From NCBI RefSeq assembly GCF_003001815.1, contig NZ_PVMZ01000002.1:310001-374000 (forward strand): a DNA stretch of 64,000 nucleotides. The letters run 5' to 3'. This stretch comes from Actinoplanes italicus. GTDB lineage: Bacteria; Actinomycetota; Actinomycetes; Mycobacteriales; Micromonosporaceae. The position numbers and the translations under genes are program-made. This document shows positions 26,971 to 35,935 of this stretch, piece by piece. Below the pieces are notes generated by a model, which saw only the letters and a list, made by a program, of their open reading frames with translations, ran no database searches and was not told the origin of the DNA. Numbering within the stretch: position 1 is the first letter of the stretch; each line of letters begins with the position of its first letter.

Positions 26971-27012
26971 ATGTCCGACCGGACCGGTAAGGGCGGCGAA
27001 GGCGGTAGCTGA
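26971..27012 (+). CDS. Possible 13-residue small ORF
   Basis: ATG 26971 to TGA 27012 encodes MSDRTGKGGEGGS, with GAGGAG about 5 nt upstream, a better ribosome site than most genes here. The peptide is Gly-rich and hydrophilic. It may be a small protein or the preserved 5' end of a lost gene; there is no family evidence. Confidence 0.35.
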   Translation: MSDRTGKGGEGGS

Positions 27013-27042
27013 CGCTCGTGGTTTCGCCGCGGCGACCGGTCG

Positions 27043-27246
27043 TCAGTGCAGGGCGACCGTGGCGAGACCCACCAGCACCGCCGACAGCAGCATCGCGACC
27101 GCGAAGATGGCGTTGTGACCGATCAGGAGGCGCCGTCGCGGCTGGCCACCCTCGCCTCCGTGCGTGATGCCGACCGGATCGAGGTTGTGGCCGAACATCT
27201 CGGCCCGGTACCTCCGGGTCAACGGCCTCTGCAGGTGGGTCAGCAC
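27043..27246 (-). CDS. Small single-helix membrane protein
   Basis: 67 residues from GTG 27246 (GGAGGC about 10 nt upstream). The N-terminal two-thirds is basic and hydrophilic with GHNLDPVGITHGGEGGQ; a C-terminal helix (about 46-65) would anchor it tail-first. No family recognised. A frame to 27327 is open but lacks a start signal. Confidence 0.5.
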   Translation of the reverse strand: MLTHLQRPLTRRYRAEMFGHNLDPVGITHGGEGGQPRRRLLIGHNAIFAVAMLLSAVLVGLATVALH

Positions 27247-27447
27247 CGGTGATCGCCTCCGGGGGGAATGAGGATCGATTCTGGTGGAACTCCCGGTAGC
27301 ATGCGGCGGGCAGGAAACCGGGAGCAACGGTTACCAGCCAGTAACCGTCGCGGGTGGTCCGGAGTGGCATGGTCAGTGGGCTGATCGGACAAGGGATATC
27401 GGGCGAACAGCCGTCCCTGCCCGTGCCTAGTCACTCTTTATGAGGAT

Positions 27448-27482
27448 TTGTCGGTAAGGATCGTTTCGACATCATTGGGACG
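27448..27482 (+). promoter_or_regulatory. Promoter of the 27483 membrane-protein gene
   Basis: TTGTCG (27448-27453), 16 bp spacing, CATCAT (27470-27475), then 7 nt to ATG 27483. The -35 is close to the TTGACA type. Confidence 0.45.
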
Positions 27483-28382
27483 ATGCCGGAGACTCCGACG
27501 ATCTCTCACACCCTGTTCAGGGGCACCCTGAACGTCTCGGTCGTGCTCATCGGCCTGACGTCGGGTATCGCGCAGCTCACCGAGATACCCACCCGGATCG
27601 CCCAGTGGGCCCTCACCGCCGTCTTCCTGGCCTGCCTGCTCTACTTCGTGGTCCGTCTGTGGCAGCTGGCCTTCGTCGTCAAGATCCGTGAGCTGAAGGC
27701 CGACCTGCAGGACGCCACCGGCCTGCTCGCGATCCAGCAGGCCGGCCATCAGCACTACCTGGACGCCATCCAGCGGATCAGCGAGCGGGAGAAGCCGCTG
27801 TTCTCGGAGACCCTCGAGGTTCTGGTCTCGATCGGTGTCGACCACGACAGCGACCGCATCGTGGAGAAGCGGATCACCACCCCGGAACCGCTGGTCACGC
27901 ACCGGACCATGCGCCCGATCGTGCCGACCGACACCGACCGGCTGACCCGGCTCGACGAGATCTCGTTCAAGACGCTGCGGCCGGTCGGCGGCACCATCAC
28001 CGCGCTGCCGCTGGAGCAGAGCCGCCTGCTGCGTGTCTGGCTGATCTTCGATCCCGCGATGACGACGCCTACCGAGTGGCAGGTCGAATACCTGCCGCGC
28101 GGACTGTGGAACCCGCTGCGCGAACGTGGCTGGGACCAGCTCGTCTGGGAGGACCGGCTGCCCACCGCCAGTGGAACACCTTCGGCGTTCACCCGGTTCC
28201 AGGTCACCTTCAGCTTCCCGGACAGCGATCAGCCGCCGAGCGTCAAGGAGCGGCAAGGGTACGGCTGGATCAGCGAACCGGAACGCGACGCGCGCGGCCG
28301 GTGGGAGGTGGTCTGGCTCGACGAGAAGCCCGCCGGCCGCCGGTACGTCTGGGATCTCACGCAGGCGGTCGGCGGGCGCTGA
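27483..28382 (+). CDS. Hypothetical membrane protein with coiled coil
   Basis: 299 residues, no recognised family. Two N-terminal helices (about 16-32 and 40-60) are followed by a coiled-coil-like segment (about 65-105, KIRELKADLQDATGLLAIQQ) and a soluble C-terminal domain rich in Trp and Arg. Similar architecture occurs in signalling or effector-anchoring proteins, but nothing specific is seen. It converges on the PH-domain gene with 6 bp between stops. Confidence 0.68.
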   Translation: MPETPTISHTLFRGTLNVSVVLIGLTSGIAQLTEIPTRIAQWALTAVFLACLLYFVVRLWQLAFVVKIRELKADLQDATGLLAIQQAGHQHYLDAIQRISEREKPLFSETLEVLVSIGVDHDSDRIVEKRITTPEPLVTHRTMRPIVPTDTDRLTRLDEISFKTLRPVGGTITALPLEQSRLLRVWLIFDPAMTTPTEWQVEYLPRGLWNPLRERGWDQLVWEDRLPTASGTPSAFTRFQVTFSFPDSDQPPSVKERQGYGWISEPERDARGRWEVVWLDEKPAGRRYVWDLTQAVGGR

Positions 28383-28388
28383 TCAGGT

Positions 28389-28751
28389 TCAGGAGGCCTG
28401 GCTGAGGATCAGGTTGTGCACGTGGTGCGCCTTGTCCGACCCGCGGAACTCGATCTCGTAACTGGCCGTGCCGACCGTGATGGCGATGGTGCCCGAGGAG
28501 AAGAACTGGCCGGCCCAGCTCTTGTTGCTCACCACGCTGACGCTGCTGACCTTGGAGTAGGGAATGCTGGTGATCGCGAACCGCTTCCCCACGTAAGACT
28601 GGTCCTGGATGATGATCCGGCGGTTCGTGAGGCCGATGAAGCCGGTCCCGGCACCGATCGCGTCATAGACGGCGATGATCTGCTCGCCCTCCAGCAGGCC
28701 GCTCTGGATCTGCTCGAGCTGACCCTTGTTGTCGTACACCACGTCAGTCAT
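28389..28751 (-). CDS. Bacterial PH-domain protein
   Basis: 120 residues forming one bacterial pleckstrin-homology-like fold: GFIGLTNRRIIIQDQSYVG (36-54), SIPYSKVSSVSVVSN, then GTIAITVGTASYEIEF and a C-terminal helix. No membrane segment. Such domains mediate protein or lipid contacts; the partner is unknown. ATG 28751 has TACGCT seven nt upstream. Confidence 0.82.
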   Translation of the reverse strand: MTDVVYDNKGQLEQIQSGLLEGEQIIAVYDAIGAGTGFIGLTNRRIIIQDQSYVGKRFAITSIPYSKVSSVSVVSNKSWAGQFFSSGTIAITVGTASYEIEFRGSDKAHHVHNLILSQAS

Positions 28752-28764
28752 GCGGCGCAGCGTA
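28752..28764 (-). promoter_or_regulatory. -10 box of leaderless PH-domain gene promoter
   Basis: TACGCT (28764 to 28759) with 7 nt to ATG 28751, the same hexamer and spacing as valS. Confidence 0.5.
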
Positions 28765-28776
28765 GTCCTCTTGATC

Positions 28777-29088
28777 TCAGGGCCTCTCGACGACCGTACG
28801 GTAGAAATCCTCGATCCGGGCCGCGAGGGTCACCTCACCGTCGGTGATGGTGCCGCCGTCCTGCGGACCGAGACTGATCTGAGTGTGACCGTTATATCGC
28901 CGGATGGTCGGACGTATGTGAAGGGTGTCGGCGGCCACCTTGATACGTTCCGTCAAGGCGGCGTGCTGACTGTCGTCACACGCCAGATCGCGGCGCAGCT
29001 GAACGCCGTCCCGGGTCCAGCCACTCAGCAACGCGAGCGCGTCACTGAGATAGTCCGAGCCGGTGTCTCGGCGTCTTCTCGCCCGCAC
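28777..29088 (-). CDS. Pterin-4a-carbinolamine dehydratase-like protein
   Basis: 103 residues. LSGWTRDGVQLRRDL (21-35) and DGGTITDGEVTLAARI (75-90) match the ends of the PCD/DCoH fold, which dehydrates 4a-hydroxytetrahydrobiopterin. The conserved HHP catalytic segment appears only as LHIRPTI, so one histidine is missing and activity is uncertain. GTG 29088 is preceded by AAGGGGG. No pterin-dependent hydroxylase is nearby. Confidence 0.6.
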   Translation of the reverse strand: MRARRRRDTGSDYLSDALALLSGWTRDGVQLRRDLACDDSQHAALTERIKVAADTLHIRPTIRRYNGHTQISLGPQDGGTITDGEVTLAARIEDFYRTVVERP

Positions 29089-29271
29089 TACCGCACCCCC
29101 TTAGCGTCGTTGCCGGCTTGTGGCCGAACTGTCGCCGTGTCGTCATGGTCGGTGCCCCACAGTTTCGTCCGTCCGGGCCATGGTGTCCACGCCCACATAT
29201 CCGTGTTTGCGTGACGATCGGGGCACCAGCGGGCAACCTGAACGGTCAACTTTCATGAGATCTTGGAACGC

Positions 29272-29697
29272 ATGCGGGCCGAACAATACGTCAAGCCGAC
29301 GTCATCACCCAGGGTGATCGTGGCGGCTGTGATCATCACCGCGGGCCGGGTCCTGGCCTGCGAGCGCAGCTCACCGCCGGAAGCCGCCGGCCGGTGGGAG
29401 TTCCCCGGCGGCAAGGTCGAGCCGGGCGAGACCGACGCGCAGGCGCTGGCCCGGGAATGCGCCGAGGAGCTGGGTGTACGGGTCGAGGTCGGCGCCCGGG
29501 TGGGGCCGGACGTGCCGCTGGCCCACGGTCGCGCCGTGCTCCGGGTCTACGCCGTCGAGTTGCTCGGCGGAGACGTGCCGGAGGCGCTGGAGCACCGCTC
29601 CATGCGCTGGCTGACCGTGGACCAGCTGGACAGCGTCCCGTGGCTGCCCGCCGACGTCCCGATCGTCGCCGAGCTGCCACCACTGCTGCAGGGCTAG
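29272..29697 (+). CDS. Nudix hydrolase (MutT-like)
   Basis: 141 residues. The Nudix box is complete: a G at the start, five residues, E, then seven residues and REx-x-EExG within GGKVEPGETDAQALARECAE and the following ELGV. The WEFPGGK lead-in is as in MutT. It probably sanitises oxidised or modified nucleotides. ATG 29272 is the conserved-looking start (GATCTT 7 nt upstream). Its TAG stop shares the palindrome CTAG with the stop of the convergent acyl-CoA synthetase gene. Confidence 0.9.
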   Translation: MRAEQYVKPTSSPRVIVAAVIITAGRVLACERSSPPEAAGRWEFPGGKVEPGETDAQALARECAEELGVRVEVGARVGPDVPLAHGRAVLRVYAVELLGGDVPEALEHRSMRWLTVDQLDSVPWLPADVPIVAELPPLLQG

Positions 29698-31229
29698 CTG
29701 TACTGCTTGCGCAGCTCCCGCTTGAGGACCTTCATGCTCGGGCCGAGCGGCAGCGACTCGGCGAACCGGACCTGACGCGGGTACTTGTGCTTGCCCAGGT
29801 GCTCCTTCGACCACTCGATCAGCTCGTCCGCGGTGAGGCCCTGCTGCTCGAGCACCACCACGGCGCAGATCTCCTCGCCGAGGGTCTCGTCGGCCACCCC
29901 GATCACCGCGACCTGCTGGATCGACGGGTGCCGGGCCAGGACCTCCTCCACCTCACGCGGGTAGACGTTGAAGCCGCCGCGGATGATCAGGTCCTTGGTC
30001 CGGTCGACGATGCTGATGAAGCCCTGCTCGTCCTTCACACCCAGGTCGCCGGTCCGGAACCAGCCGTCGACCAGCGCCTCCGCGGTCGCCTCGGGACGGT
30101 TCAGGTAGCCGGCGAACACGTTGTGGCCGCGGATCACGATCTCACCGAGCTCGCCGTCCGGCAGGAACTCGATGCTCTCCGGCACCTCCGGGCGGGCGAT
30201 CTCCACCTCGACACCCCAGATGGGGTGCCCGACCGTGCCCGGCTTGGCGCCGAACGAGGGCTGGTTGGTGGTCGCCGTGGGGGAGGTCTCGCTCAGGCCG
30301 TACCCCTCCCAGATGTGCGAACCGAAAGCCGCCGCGAACTTCTCCAGGACCGCGACCGGAAGTGACGCACCGCCGGAGACGCACAGCTTCAGCTGCGGCA
30401 GGCGGTCGGCCTTGGCCGCCGCCTCGAGAAGTCCGATGTACATGGTCGGTACGCCGTGGAAGATCGTGACGTTCTCCTTGAGCATCAGCTCGATGGCCGC
30501 CTCGCCGGTGAACCGGGGGAGCAGCACGAGCGTCCCGCCGAGCCGGAACGTCGCGTTCATCCCGACCGTCTGTCCGAACGTGTGGAACAGCGGCAGGCAG
30601 CCCATCACCACGTCGTCGCCGGTCAGCGGGTGCACGTCGAAGACGTTGACGGCCGCGTTCATCACCAGGTTCAAGTGTGTGAGCAGTGCGCCCTTCGGCT
30701 TGCCGGTCGTGCCGCTCGTGTAGAGGATCACCGCGACGTCCTCGGCCTCGCGCGTGACGTATGTCCGCAGCGGCTCGAGTCCCGCCGAGATGTGGTCCAG
30801 GCGCGGCGGGTACTGCGGCAGGCCCTCGGGCAGCGGGCCGACATTGGCCAGCGGTGTCTGGGTCGCGGCTGCCGCCCCGGCGCCGACCTGCAGGAAGGCA
30901 GAGTGCGTGACCAACAGCTTCGCGCCGCTGTCGGCCAGCACGTAGCCGACCTCCTCGGCGTTGAGCAGCAGGGACACCGGCACGATCCGGGCGCCGACGG
31001 CGAGCGCGGCGAAGTAGACCCGCGGGAAGTCGGCCACGTTCGGGATCATGATGGCCACCGTGTCGCCGGGGCCGATGCCCAATTCCCGCAATCCGGCGGC
31101 GTACGACCGGGTCTGCGCCCAGAGTTCGGAGTAGGAGATCCGGCCTCCGGCCTCGTCGACGATCGCCACCTTCTCGGGATACCGGCGTGCGGCTTCGGCC
31201 AGAACGGTGGCGAGGGAAAGCGTCGTCAT
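29694..31229 (-). CDS. Acyl-CoA synthetase (AMP-binding)
   Basis: 511 residues, ANL superfamily. YTSGTTGKPKGALL (about 169-182) is the AMP-binding signature. TGDLGVKDEQGF and RGGFNVYPREVE cover the hinge and the A8 region, and the catalytic Lys lies in MKVLKREL near the end. It activates a carboxylic acid with ATP and CoA; chain length cannot be read. It is divergent from the tetR-aldehyde dehydrogenase operon, with an ACAC-N5-GTGT site between them. Together they suggest alcohol to aldehyde to acid to acyl-CoA. Confidence 0.92.
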   Translation of the reverse strand: MTTLSLATVLAEAARRYPEKVAIVDEAGGRISYSELWAQTRSYAAGLRELGIGPGDTVAIMIPNVADFPRVYFAALAVGARIVPVSLLLNAEEVGYVLADSGAKLLVTHSAFLQVGAGAAAATQTPLANVGPLPEGLPQYPPRLDHISAGLEPLRTYVTREAEDVAVILYTSGTTGKPKGALLTHLNLVMNAAVNVFDVHPLTGDDVVMGCLPLFHTFGQTVGMNATFRLGGTLVLLPRFTGEAAIELMLKENVTIFHGVPTMYIGLLEAAAKADRLPQLKLCVSGGASLPVAVLEKFAAAFGSHIWEGYGLSETSPTATTNQPSFGAKPGTVGHPIWGVEVEIARPEVPESIEFLPDGELGEIVIRGHNVFAGYLNRPEATAEALVDGWFRTGDLGVKDEQGFISIVDRTKDLIIRGGFNVYPREVEEVLARHPSIQQVAVIGVADETLGEEICAVVVLEQQGLTADELIEWSKEHLGKHKYPRQVRFAESLPLGPSMKVLKRELRKQYS

Positions 31230-31286
31230 TGCTGATCTCCCTTAGTGATGTACGTCGCAGCTGTGCTTAAACTAGCGGCGTAAGTT

Positions 31287-31305
31287 TTTACACGTCCAGT
31301 GTTGA
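31287..31305. promoter_or_regulatory. TetR-type operator, copy 1
   Basis: ACAC-GTCCA-GTGT (31290-31302) is flanked by TTT and TGA, giving the form TTACAC-N5-GTGT also found at 44640-44656. It lies between the acyl-CoA synthetase and tetR starts, 28 bp before ATG 31330. Confidence 0.55.
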
Positions 31306-31329
31306 TTCCGGTTTTCTCAGGAGGTTCAC

Positions 31330-31959
31330 ATGGCGCGGCCCCGGCAGGCGCTGCTCACGAGGGAGCGCATCGTCGAGGCGGCAGCCGCGTTGATCGACGC
31401 CGAGGGGCTGGACGCGTGCTCGATGCGGCGCCTCGCCACCGAGCTGGGCGTGCAGGGACCGTCGCTCTACAACCACTTCGCGACGAAGGCGGAGATCGTC
31501 GACGCGGTCGCCGAGGCGGTCGTGGCCCAGGTCGACATCTCGGTCTTCCGCGGCAACGACTGGCGCGAAGGGCTACGGCTGTGGGCGAAGTCGTACCACG
31601 GCGTGCTCTGCGCCCACCCGAACATCGTTCCGGTGCTGGCCACCGGCCCCGGCCGCCGGCCGGCCGGACTGGCCATGGCCGAGGCCGTCTACGGCGCGCT
31701 GATCGAGGCGGGCTGGTCGCGGGCCCGGGCCACCCACATCGGCGCGCTGATGCGCTACCTGATCACCGGCTCCGCGATCGGCTCGTTCGCCCTCGGCTTC
31801 GAGGCCGACCCGGAGCTGTACGACCGTTTTCCGCACCTGCACCGGGCCCATGAACTCGCCGCGCATCGCGACGCCGTCGACGAGGGCGCGTTCGAGCTCG
31901 GGCTCGACCTGCTGATCAACAGCCTTTCCGACCGATACGACCAGGGGGTACGCCGATGA
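31330..31959 (+). CDS. TetR-family regulator of the catabolic island
   Basis: 209 residues. The HTH is [21 protein letters not shown] (about 30-50), followed by a TetR C-terminal domain with a [20 protein letters not shown] segment. ATG 31330 has AGGAGG. Its stop overlaps the aldehyde dehydrogenase ATG (ATGA), so regulator and enzyme are co-translated. It is the best candidate for binding the TTACAC-N5-GTGT sites at 31290 and 44640; an acyl-CoA or the pathway substrate is the likely ligand (inference). Confidence 0.9.
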   Translation: MARPRQALLTRERIVEAAAALIDAEGLDACSMRRLATELGVQGPSLYNHFATKAEIVDAVAEAVVAQVDISVFRGNDWREGLRLWAKSYHGVLCAHPNIVPVLATGPGRRPAGLAMAEAVYGALIEAGWSRARATHIGALMRYLITGSAIGSFALGFEADPELYDRFPHLHRAHELAAHRDAVDEGAFELGLDLLINSLSDRYDQGVRR

Positions 31960-33365
31960 CGTCGGTCTTCCGCGATGAGCACTGGATCGGCGGCGCTTAC
32001 GTGCCGTCCGGCTCCGGCGAGCGCATCGGAGTCGAGAACCCGTACACCGAAGAGGTGTTCGGACACGTGCCGGCCGGCACAGCCGAGGACGTGGACGCGG
32101 CCGTCTCCGCCGCCCGTTCCGCCTTCGACGGCTGGGCCTCGGCGTCGCCGGCCGAACGCGGTGCGGCCCTGAGCCGTCTGCACAGGACCCTCGCCGCCAG
32201 GGCGGACGAGATCGCCCGGATCGTCGGCCTCGAGCTCGGCACCCCGCTGAAGATCGCCAAGGCGGTCCAGGCAGGACTTCCGCTGACGGTCCTCGCCGGG
32301 TACGCCGAGCTCGCGACCCGCCCGGCGCACGAGGAGACGATCGGGAACTCGCTGGTCGTCCACGAGCCGATCGGCGTGGTCGGCGCGATCACCCCGTGGA
32401 ACTATCCGCTGCACCAGGTCGTCGCCAAGGTCGGCGCGGCCCTGGCCGCCGGCTGCACGGTGGTCCTCAAGCCGAGCGAGCTGACGCCGCTCACCGCCTA
32501 CCTGCTGGCCGACGCGTTCGCCGAGGCCGAGCTGCCGCCCGGCGTGTTCAATCTGGTCACCGGCACCGGTCCGGACGTCGGATCGGCCATCGCCGGTCAT
32601 CCGGGCGTCGACATGGTGTCGTTCACCGGTTCGACCCGGACCGGCGCCGCCATCAGCCGGGCCGCGGCCGACCGCATCGCCAAGGTGTCGCTCGAGCTCG
32701 GCGGCAAGTCCGCCAACGTCATCCTCGAAGACGCCGACGTGGCCAAGGCGGTCAAGGTCGGCGTCGGCAATGCCTTCCTCAATTCCGGGCAGACGTGTAC
32801 GGCGTGGACCCGCATGCTGGTCCACCGCAGCCACTACGACGAGGCCGTCGAACTCGCCGCCAAGACCGCGGCCGGATACACCCTCGGCGACCCGTTCGAC
32901 GCGGCCACCCGCCTCGGGCCGCTCGCCTCGGCCGCGCAGAGGGAGCGGGTCCGCGGCTTCATCGAACGCGCCGGCGCCCGGCTCGTCGCCGGTGGACTCG
33001 ACGCGCCCGTCCCCGCGCGGGGCCACTTCGTCGCGCCGACCGTGTTCGCCGACGTCGACCCGGACAGCGAGCTCGCGCAGGAGGAGATCTTCGGCCCGGT
33101 GCTGTCGATCATCGGCTTCGGTGACGACGACGAGGCCGTGGCGATCGCCAACAACTCCAAGTACGGCCTGGCCGGCGCGGTCTGGGGCTCCGACGAGCGG
33201 GCGCTCGCGGTGGCCCGGCGGCTGCGCACCGGAGCCGTCGACGTCAACGGCGGCTCGTTCAACCCGTTCGCGCCGTTCGGAGGTTACAAGCAGTCCGGTA
33301 TCGGCCGTGAGCTCGGCGCCTACGGGCTCACCGAGTTCCAGCAGGTGAAGGCGATCCAGCGGTGA
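31956..33365 (+). CDS. Aldehyde dehydrogenase (NAD(P)+)
   Basis: 469 residues, ALDH superfamily. Asn149 (TPWNY), Glu247 (LELGG) and nucleophile Cys281 (NSGQTC) complete the active site, and FTGSTRTG is the cofactor loop. It oxidises an aldehyde to the acid for the divergent acyl-CoA synthetase. Coupled to tetR upstream; the alcohol dehydrogenase follows after 58 bp. The substrate is not readable from sequence. Confidence 0.94.
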   Translation: MTSVFRDEHWIGGAYVPSGSGERIGVENPYTEEVFGHVPAGTAEDVDAAVSAARSAFDGWASASPAERGAALSRLHRTLAARADEIARIVGLELGTPLKIAKAVQAGLPLTVLAGYAELATRPAHEETIGNSLVVHEPIGVVGAITPWNYPLHQVVAKVGAALAAGCTVVLKPSELTPLTAYLLADAFAEAELPPGVFNLVTGTGPDVGSAIAGHPGVDMVSFTGSTRTGAAISRAAADRIAKVSLELGGKSANVILEDADVAKAVKVGVGNAFLNSGQTCTAWTRMLVHRSHYDEAVELAAKTAAGYTLGDPFDAATRLGPLASAAQRERVRGFIERAGARLVAGGLDAPVPARGHFVAPTVFADVDPDSELAQEEIFGPVLSIIGFGDDDEAVAIANNSKYGLAGAVWGSDERALAVARRLRTGAVDVNGGSFNPFAPFGGYKQSGIGRELGAYGLTEFQQVKAIQR

Positions 33366-33423
33366 TCGTCCCCGTCTCCGCCGGCATCCCCGTCCCTTCC
33401 CGCGCCACCCCGGAGGTCTCGCG

Positions 33424-34512
33424 TTGAGTCACTACATGACCGGACTCGTCGTGCGCGACACCGGAACCCCCGCCGAGCTCGTCGAACTCCGGCTGCCCGA
33501 GATCGGCCCCGGGCAGGTGCGGGTCAAGGTTCGCGCGGCCGGCGTCTGCCACTCCGACCTGTCCATGGTCAACGGCACGCTGAGGCCGCCGCACCCGCTG
33601 ATCCTCGGACACGAGGCGGCCGGTGAGGTGGTCGAGGTCGGCCAGAACGTCACCCGCGCGGCGGTCGGCGACCATGTGGTGCTGAACTGGCAGCCGGCCT
33701 GCCGCAACTGCTGGTTCTGCGAGCACGGCGAACCCTGGCTGTGCAGCACGTCCCATGGGGTCGCGGCGCTGTCCAACGGCATCACTCTGGACGGCGACCC
33801 GGTCCATGTGACGCTCGGCGTGGGGGCGTTCGCCGAGCAGGTCGTCGTGCCGGAGAACGCGGTCATCCCCGTACCCGCGGAACTCGGTTTTGATCTCGCC
33901 GCCCTGCTGGGATGTGCCGTCCTGACCGGAACCGGCGCGGTCCGCAACACCGCCCGCGTCCAGCCGGGCGAATCGGTCGTCGTCATCGGTCTCGGCGGCG
34001 TCGGGCTGTCGGTCGTGACCGCGGCCCGTGCCGCCGGCGCCGGGCAGGTGATCGCGGTGGACGTCACCGAGGCGAAGAAGGGCCTGGCCGAAGCGGCAGG
34101 CGCCACCGATTTCGTGGTCTCGTCGGACGCCCTGTCCAAGGACATCCGGGCACGCACGAACCGGCTCGGCGCCGACCACGCCATCGAATGCGTCGGGCGT
34201 GCGTCGACCATCCGCGCCGCCTGGCGGGCCACCCGCTCCGGTGGCCAGGTCACGGTCGTCGGCATGGGCGCCGCCGACGACATGGTGCAGCTGAGCGCGC
34301 TGGACATCTTCTCGTCGGCGCGTACGCTGCGCGCCTCGGTGTACGGCCAGGCCGACACCGATCTGGAGATTCCGGCCCTGGCCCGCGACGTCCTCGACGG
34401 CAAGCTCGACCTCGATCACCTGATCACCGATCGCATCGGCCTGGCCGACGTCCCGGCCGCCTTCGAACGTATGACCCGCGGCGAGGGAGCCCGCTCGGTG
34501 GCCCTGCTCTGA
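33424..34512 (+). CDS. Zinc-dependent alcohol dehydrogenase
   Basis: 362 residues, class III-like MDR family. Catalytic zinc ligands are Cys42, His63 (with Glu64) and Cys164. The structural zinc lobe has Cys93, 96, 99 and 107. The Rossmann loop is GLGGVG (about 189-194). The start is TTG 33424, which has GGAGG seven nt upstream; ATG 33436 lacks a ribosome site. It probably converts an alcohol to the aldehyde used by the preceding ALDH. Confidence 0.93.
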   Translation: MSHYMTGLVVRDTGTPAELVELRLPEIGPGQVRVKVRAAGVCHSDLSMVNGTLRPPHPLILGHEAAGEVVEVGQNVTRAAVGDHVVLNWQPACRNCWFCEHGEPWLCSTSHGVAALSNGITLDGDPVHVTLGVGAFAEQVVVPENAVIPVPAELGFDLAALLGCAVLTGTGAVRNTARVQPGESVVVIGLGGVGLSVVTAARAAGAGQVIAVDVTEAKKGLAEAAGATDFVVSSDALSKDIRARTNRLGADHAIECVGRASTIRAAWRATRSGGQVTVVGMGAADDMVQLSALDIFSSARTLRASVYGQADTDLEIPALARDVLDGKLDLDHLITDRIGLADVPAAFERMTRGEGARSVALL

Positions 34513-34539
34513 CGACTGTGCCCCCACCCCTACCCGCGT

Positions 34540-34782
34540 GGTGATCTGTGCCCGCCGGCGAGCCGCAGGTCACCACGCGGCCGGCTTCCTGCTCGTGTGT
34601 GGTGATCTCTGCCCGCTGGTGGGCCGTAGGTCGCCACGCGGCTGGTTTCTGCTTGTGTGTGGTGATCTGTGCCCGCTGGTGGGCCGTAGGTCGCCACGCG
34701 GCTGGTTTCTGCTTGTGTGTGGTGATCTGTGCCCGCCGGCGGGCCGCAGGTCACCACGCGGCGGAGCAGGGCGTGCGGTAGG
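34540..34782. repeat. 60-bp minisatellite, 4 copies
   Basis: Units start at 34540, 34601, 34661 and 34721 (61, 60, 60 bp, last truncated). Each begins GGTGATCTSTGCCCGC and includes GGTCRCCACGCGG. Copies 2 and 3 differ at one base. Copies 1 and 4 carry GCCGGCG in place of GCTGGTG. GGTGA and TCACC ends plus CCCGCCGGCGGG allow a hairpin per unit. Confidence 0.92.
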
Positions 34783-34790
34783 AAGGGCTG

Positions 34791-35336
34791 ATGCGTCCCG
34801 AGCCCGGCCAAGTTCTGCACTTCTCCGAGGACCCGACGATCACGCGGTTCGTGCCGCATGTGGCGGCGACGGCACAGCAGACCGAGGCTTACGTGTGGGC
34901 CGTCGACCACGACCGAGCGCCCGACTACTGGTTCCCGCGGCAGTGCCCGCGAGCACTGGCCTGGGTCCGGCCCGGCGTCACCACGGACGAGGACCGCGAA
35001 CGCATCATCGGGCCCGGCTGCGGCGAACGGGTCCACGTGATCGAATACGCCTGGTGGGAGGCCATGAGCATCACCCGGCTGTACGCGTACCGGCTCCCCG
35101 CGGACACGTTCCGCCCGATCGGGGAGCCGGAGTCACACGCACACGTCGCCACCGAGCCGGTCGAGCCGCTCGGCCCGCCTGAACCCGTCGGCGACCTGAT
35201 CGCGTGCCACGCCGCCGCCGGAATCCAGCTGCGCCTGCTGGACAACCTCTGGCCGTTCTGGGACCGGGTGATCACCAGCACCGTCGCCTTCAGCGGCATC
35301 AGGCTTCGGAACGCGGCGCCCCGGCCTCCGGTCTGA
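34791..35336 (+). CDS. DUF6886-like hypothetical protein
   Basis: 181 residues of a conserved actinobacterial type: HFSEDPTITRFVPHVAAT (about 10-27), VWAVDHDRAPDYWFPRQCPR and VIEYAWWEAMS, with many Trp and His. No catalytic motif is assigned. ATG 34791 has GGAAGG five nt upstream. It sits just after a minisatellite and converges on the minus-strand tetR, so it looks like an insertion between the two halves of the island. Confidence 0.78.
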   Translation: MRPEPGQVLHFSEDPTITRFVPHVAATAQQTEAYVWAVDHDRAPDYWFPRQCPRALAWVRPGVTTDEDRERIIGPGCGERVHVIEYAWWEAMSITRLYAYRLPADTFRPIGEPESHAHVATEPVEPLGPPEPVGDLIACHAAAGIQLRLLDNLWPFWDRVITSTVAFSGIRLRNAAPRPPV

Positions 35337-35338
35337 GC

Positions 35339-35935
35339 TCAGGCTTTCGTGCCGGTCGGGCCGATCAGCGCGGTGACCGTGCGGGCCAGCGCGGCCCGTG
35401 CCGCGTCGACCGGCAGGCCCATCGCGTCACGCCACGTCGCCCAGGTGGGCCAGAGACTGGTCGCGATCAGGGCGTTGAGGAGCACCTCGTCACTGCCGAT
35501 CTCGGAGGCGAAGGTGGTGGTCAGCTCATCGCGTACCCGAGAGGTGTGCAGTTTGCGATAGCGCTGCAACCCCGCCGAGAACGGCTCCTTCAGCGCGGAG
35601 GCCCGTGCGGCGGGACCGATCTCCTCCAGCAGCCGGGCCCGCTGGTCACAGAACGCGTCGATCCGCTCCGGCAGCGGAAGATCCGCCGGAATCGGACGGT
35701 ACGACGCGTCCCGCTGCTCCAGCACCCGCTGGCCGCTGGCGGCCATCAGCGCCTCCATGTCGGCGAAGTGGCTCCACAAGGCGCGCAGGGACACCCCGGC
35801 CAGCTTGGCCACCCGATCGGCGGTGGGGCGCATGTCCCCCTCGCCGATCAGCTGGAGATGCGCGTCGATGATCGCGTTGCGGGTCCGTTCGGACCGCGCG
35901 GTGCGACCGTCGACGCGCGTCGGTGGGTTGGTCAC
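35339..35935 (-). CDS. TetR-family regulator, last gene of island operon
   Basis: 198 residues. The HTH is [20 protein letters not shown] (about 38-57). The all-helical domain has [13 protein letters not shown] and [14 protein letters not shown] stretches. GTG 35935 overlaps the acyl-CoA dehydrogenase stop (GTGA), so it is translated last in the array. It is an alternative candidate to the 31330 regulator for the island operators. Confidence 0.88.
   Translation of the reverse strand: MTNPPTRVDGRTARSERTRNAIIDAHLQLIGEGDMRPTADRVAKLAGVSLRALWSHFADMEALMAASGQRVLEQRDASYRPIPADLPLPERIDAFCDQRARLLEEIGPAARASALKEPFSAGLQRYRKLHTSRVRDELTTTFASEIGSDEVLLNALIATSLWPTWATWRDAMGLPVDAARAALARTVTALIGPTGTKA

Noticed and set aside
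29089..29271. Gene or RNA in the gap before the Nudix gene
   Set aside because: No frame with a start signal, no hairpin and no repeat stands out.
34538..35182. Repeat protein with 20-residue units over the 60-bp array
   Set aside because: Both strands and several frames are open because the unit is 60 bp and GC-rich. There is no ribosome site and it runs out of frame into the DUF6886 gene.
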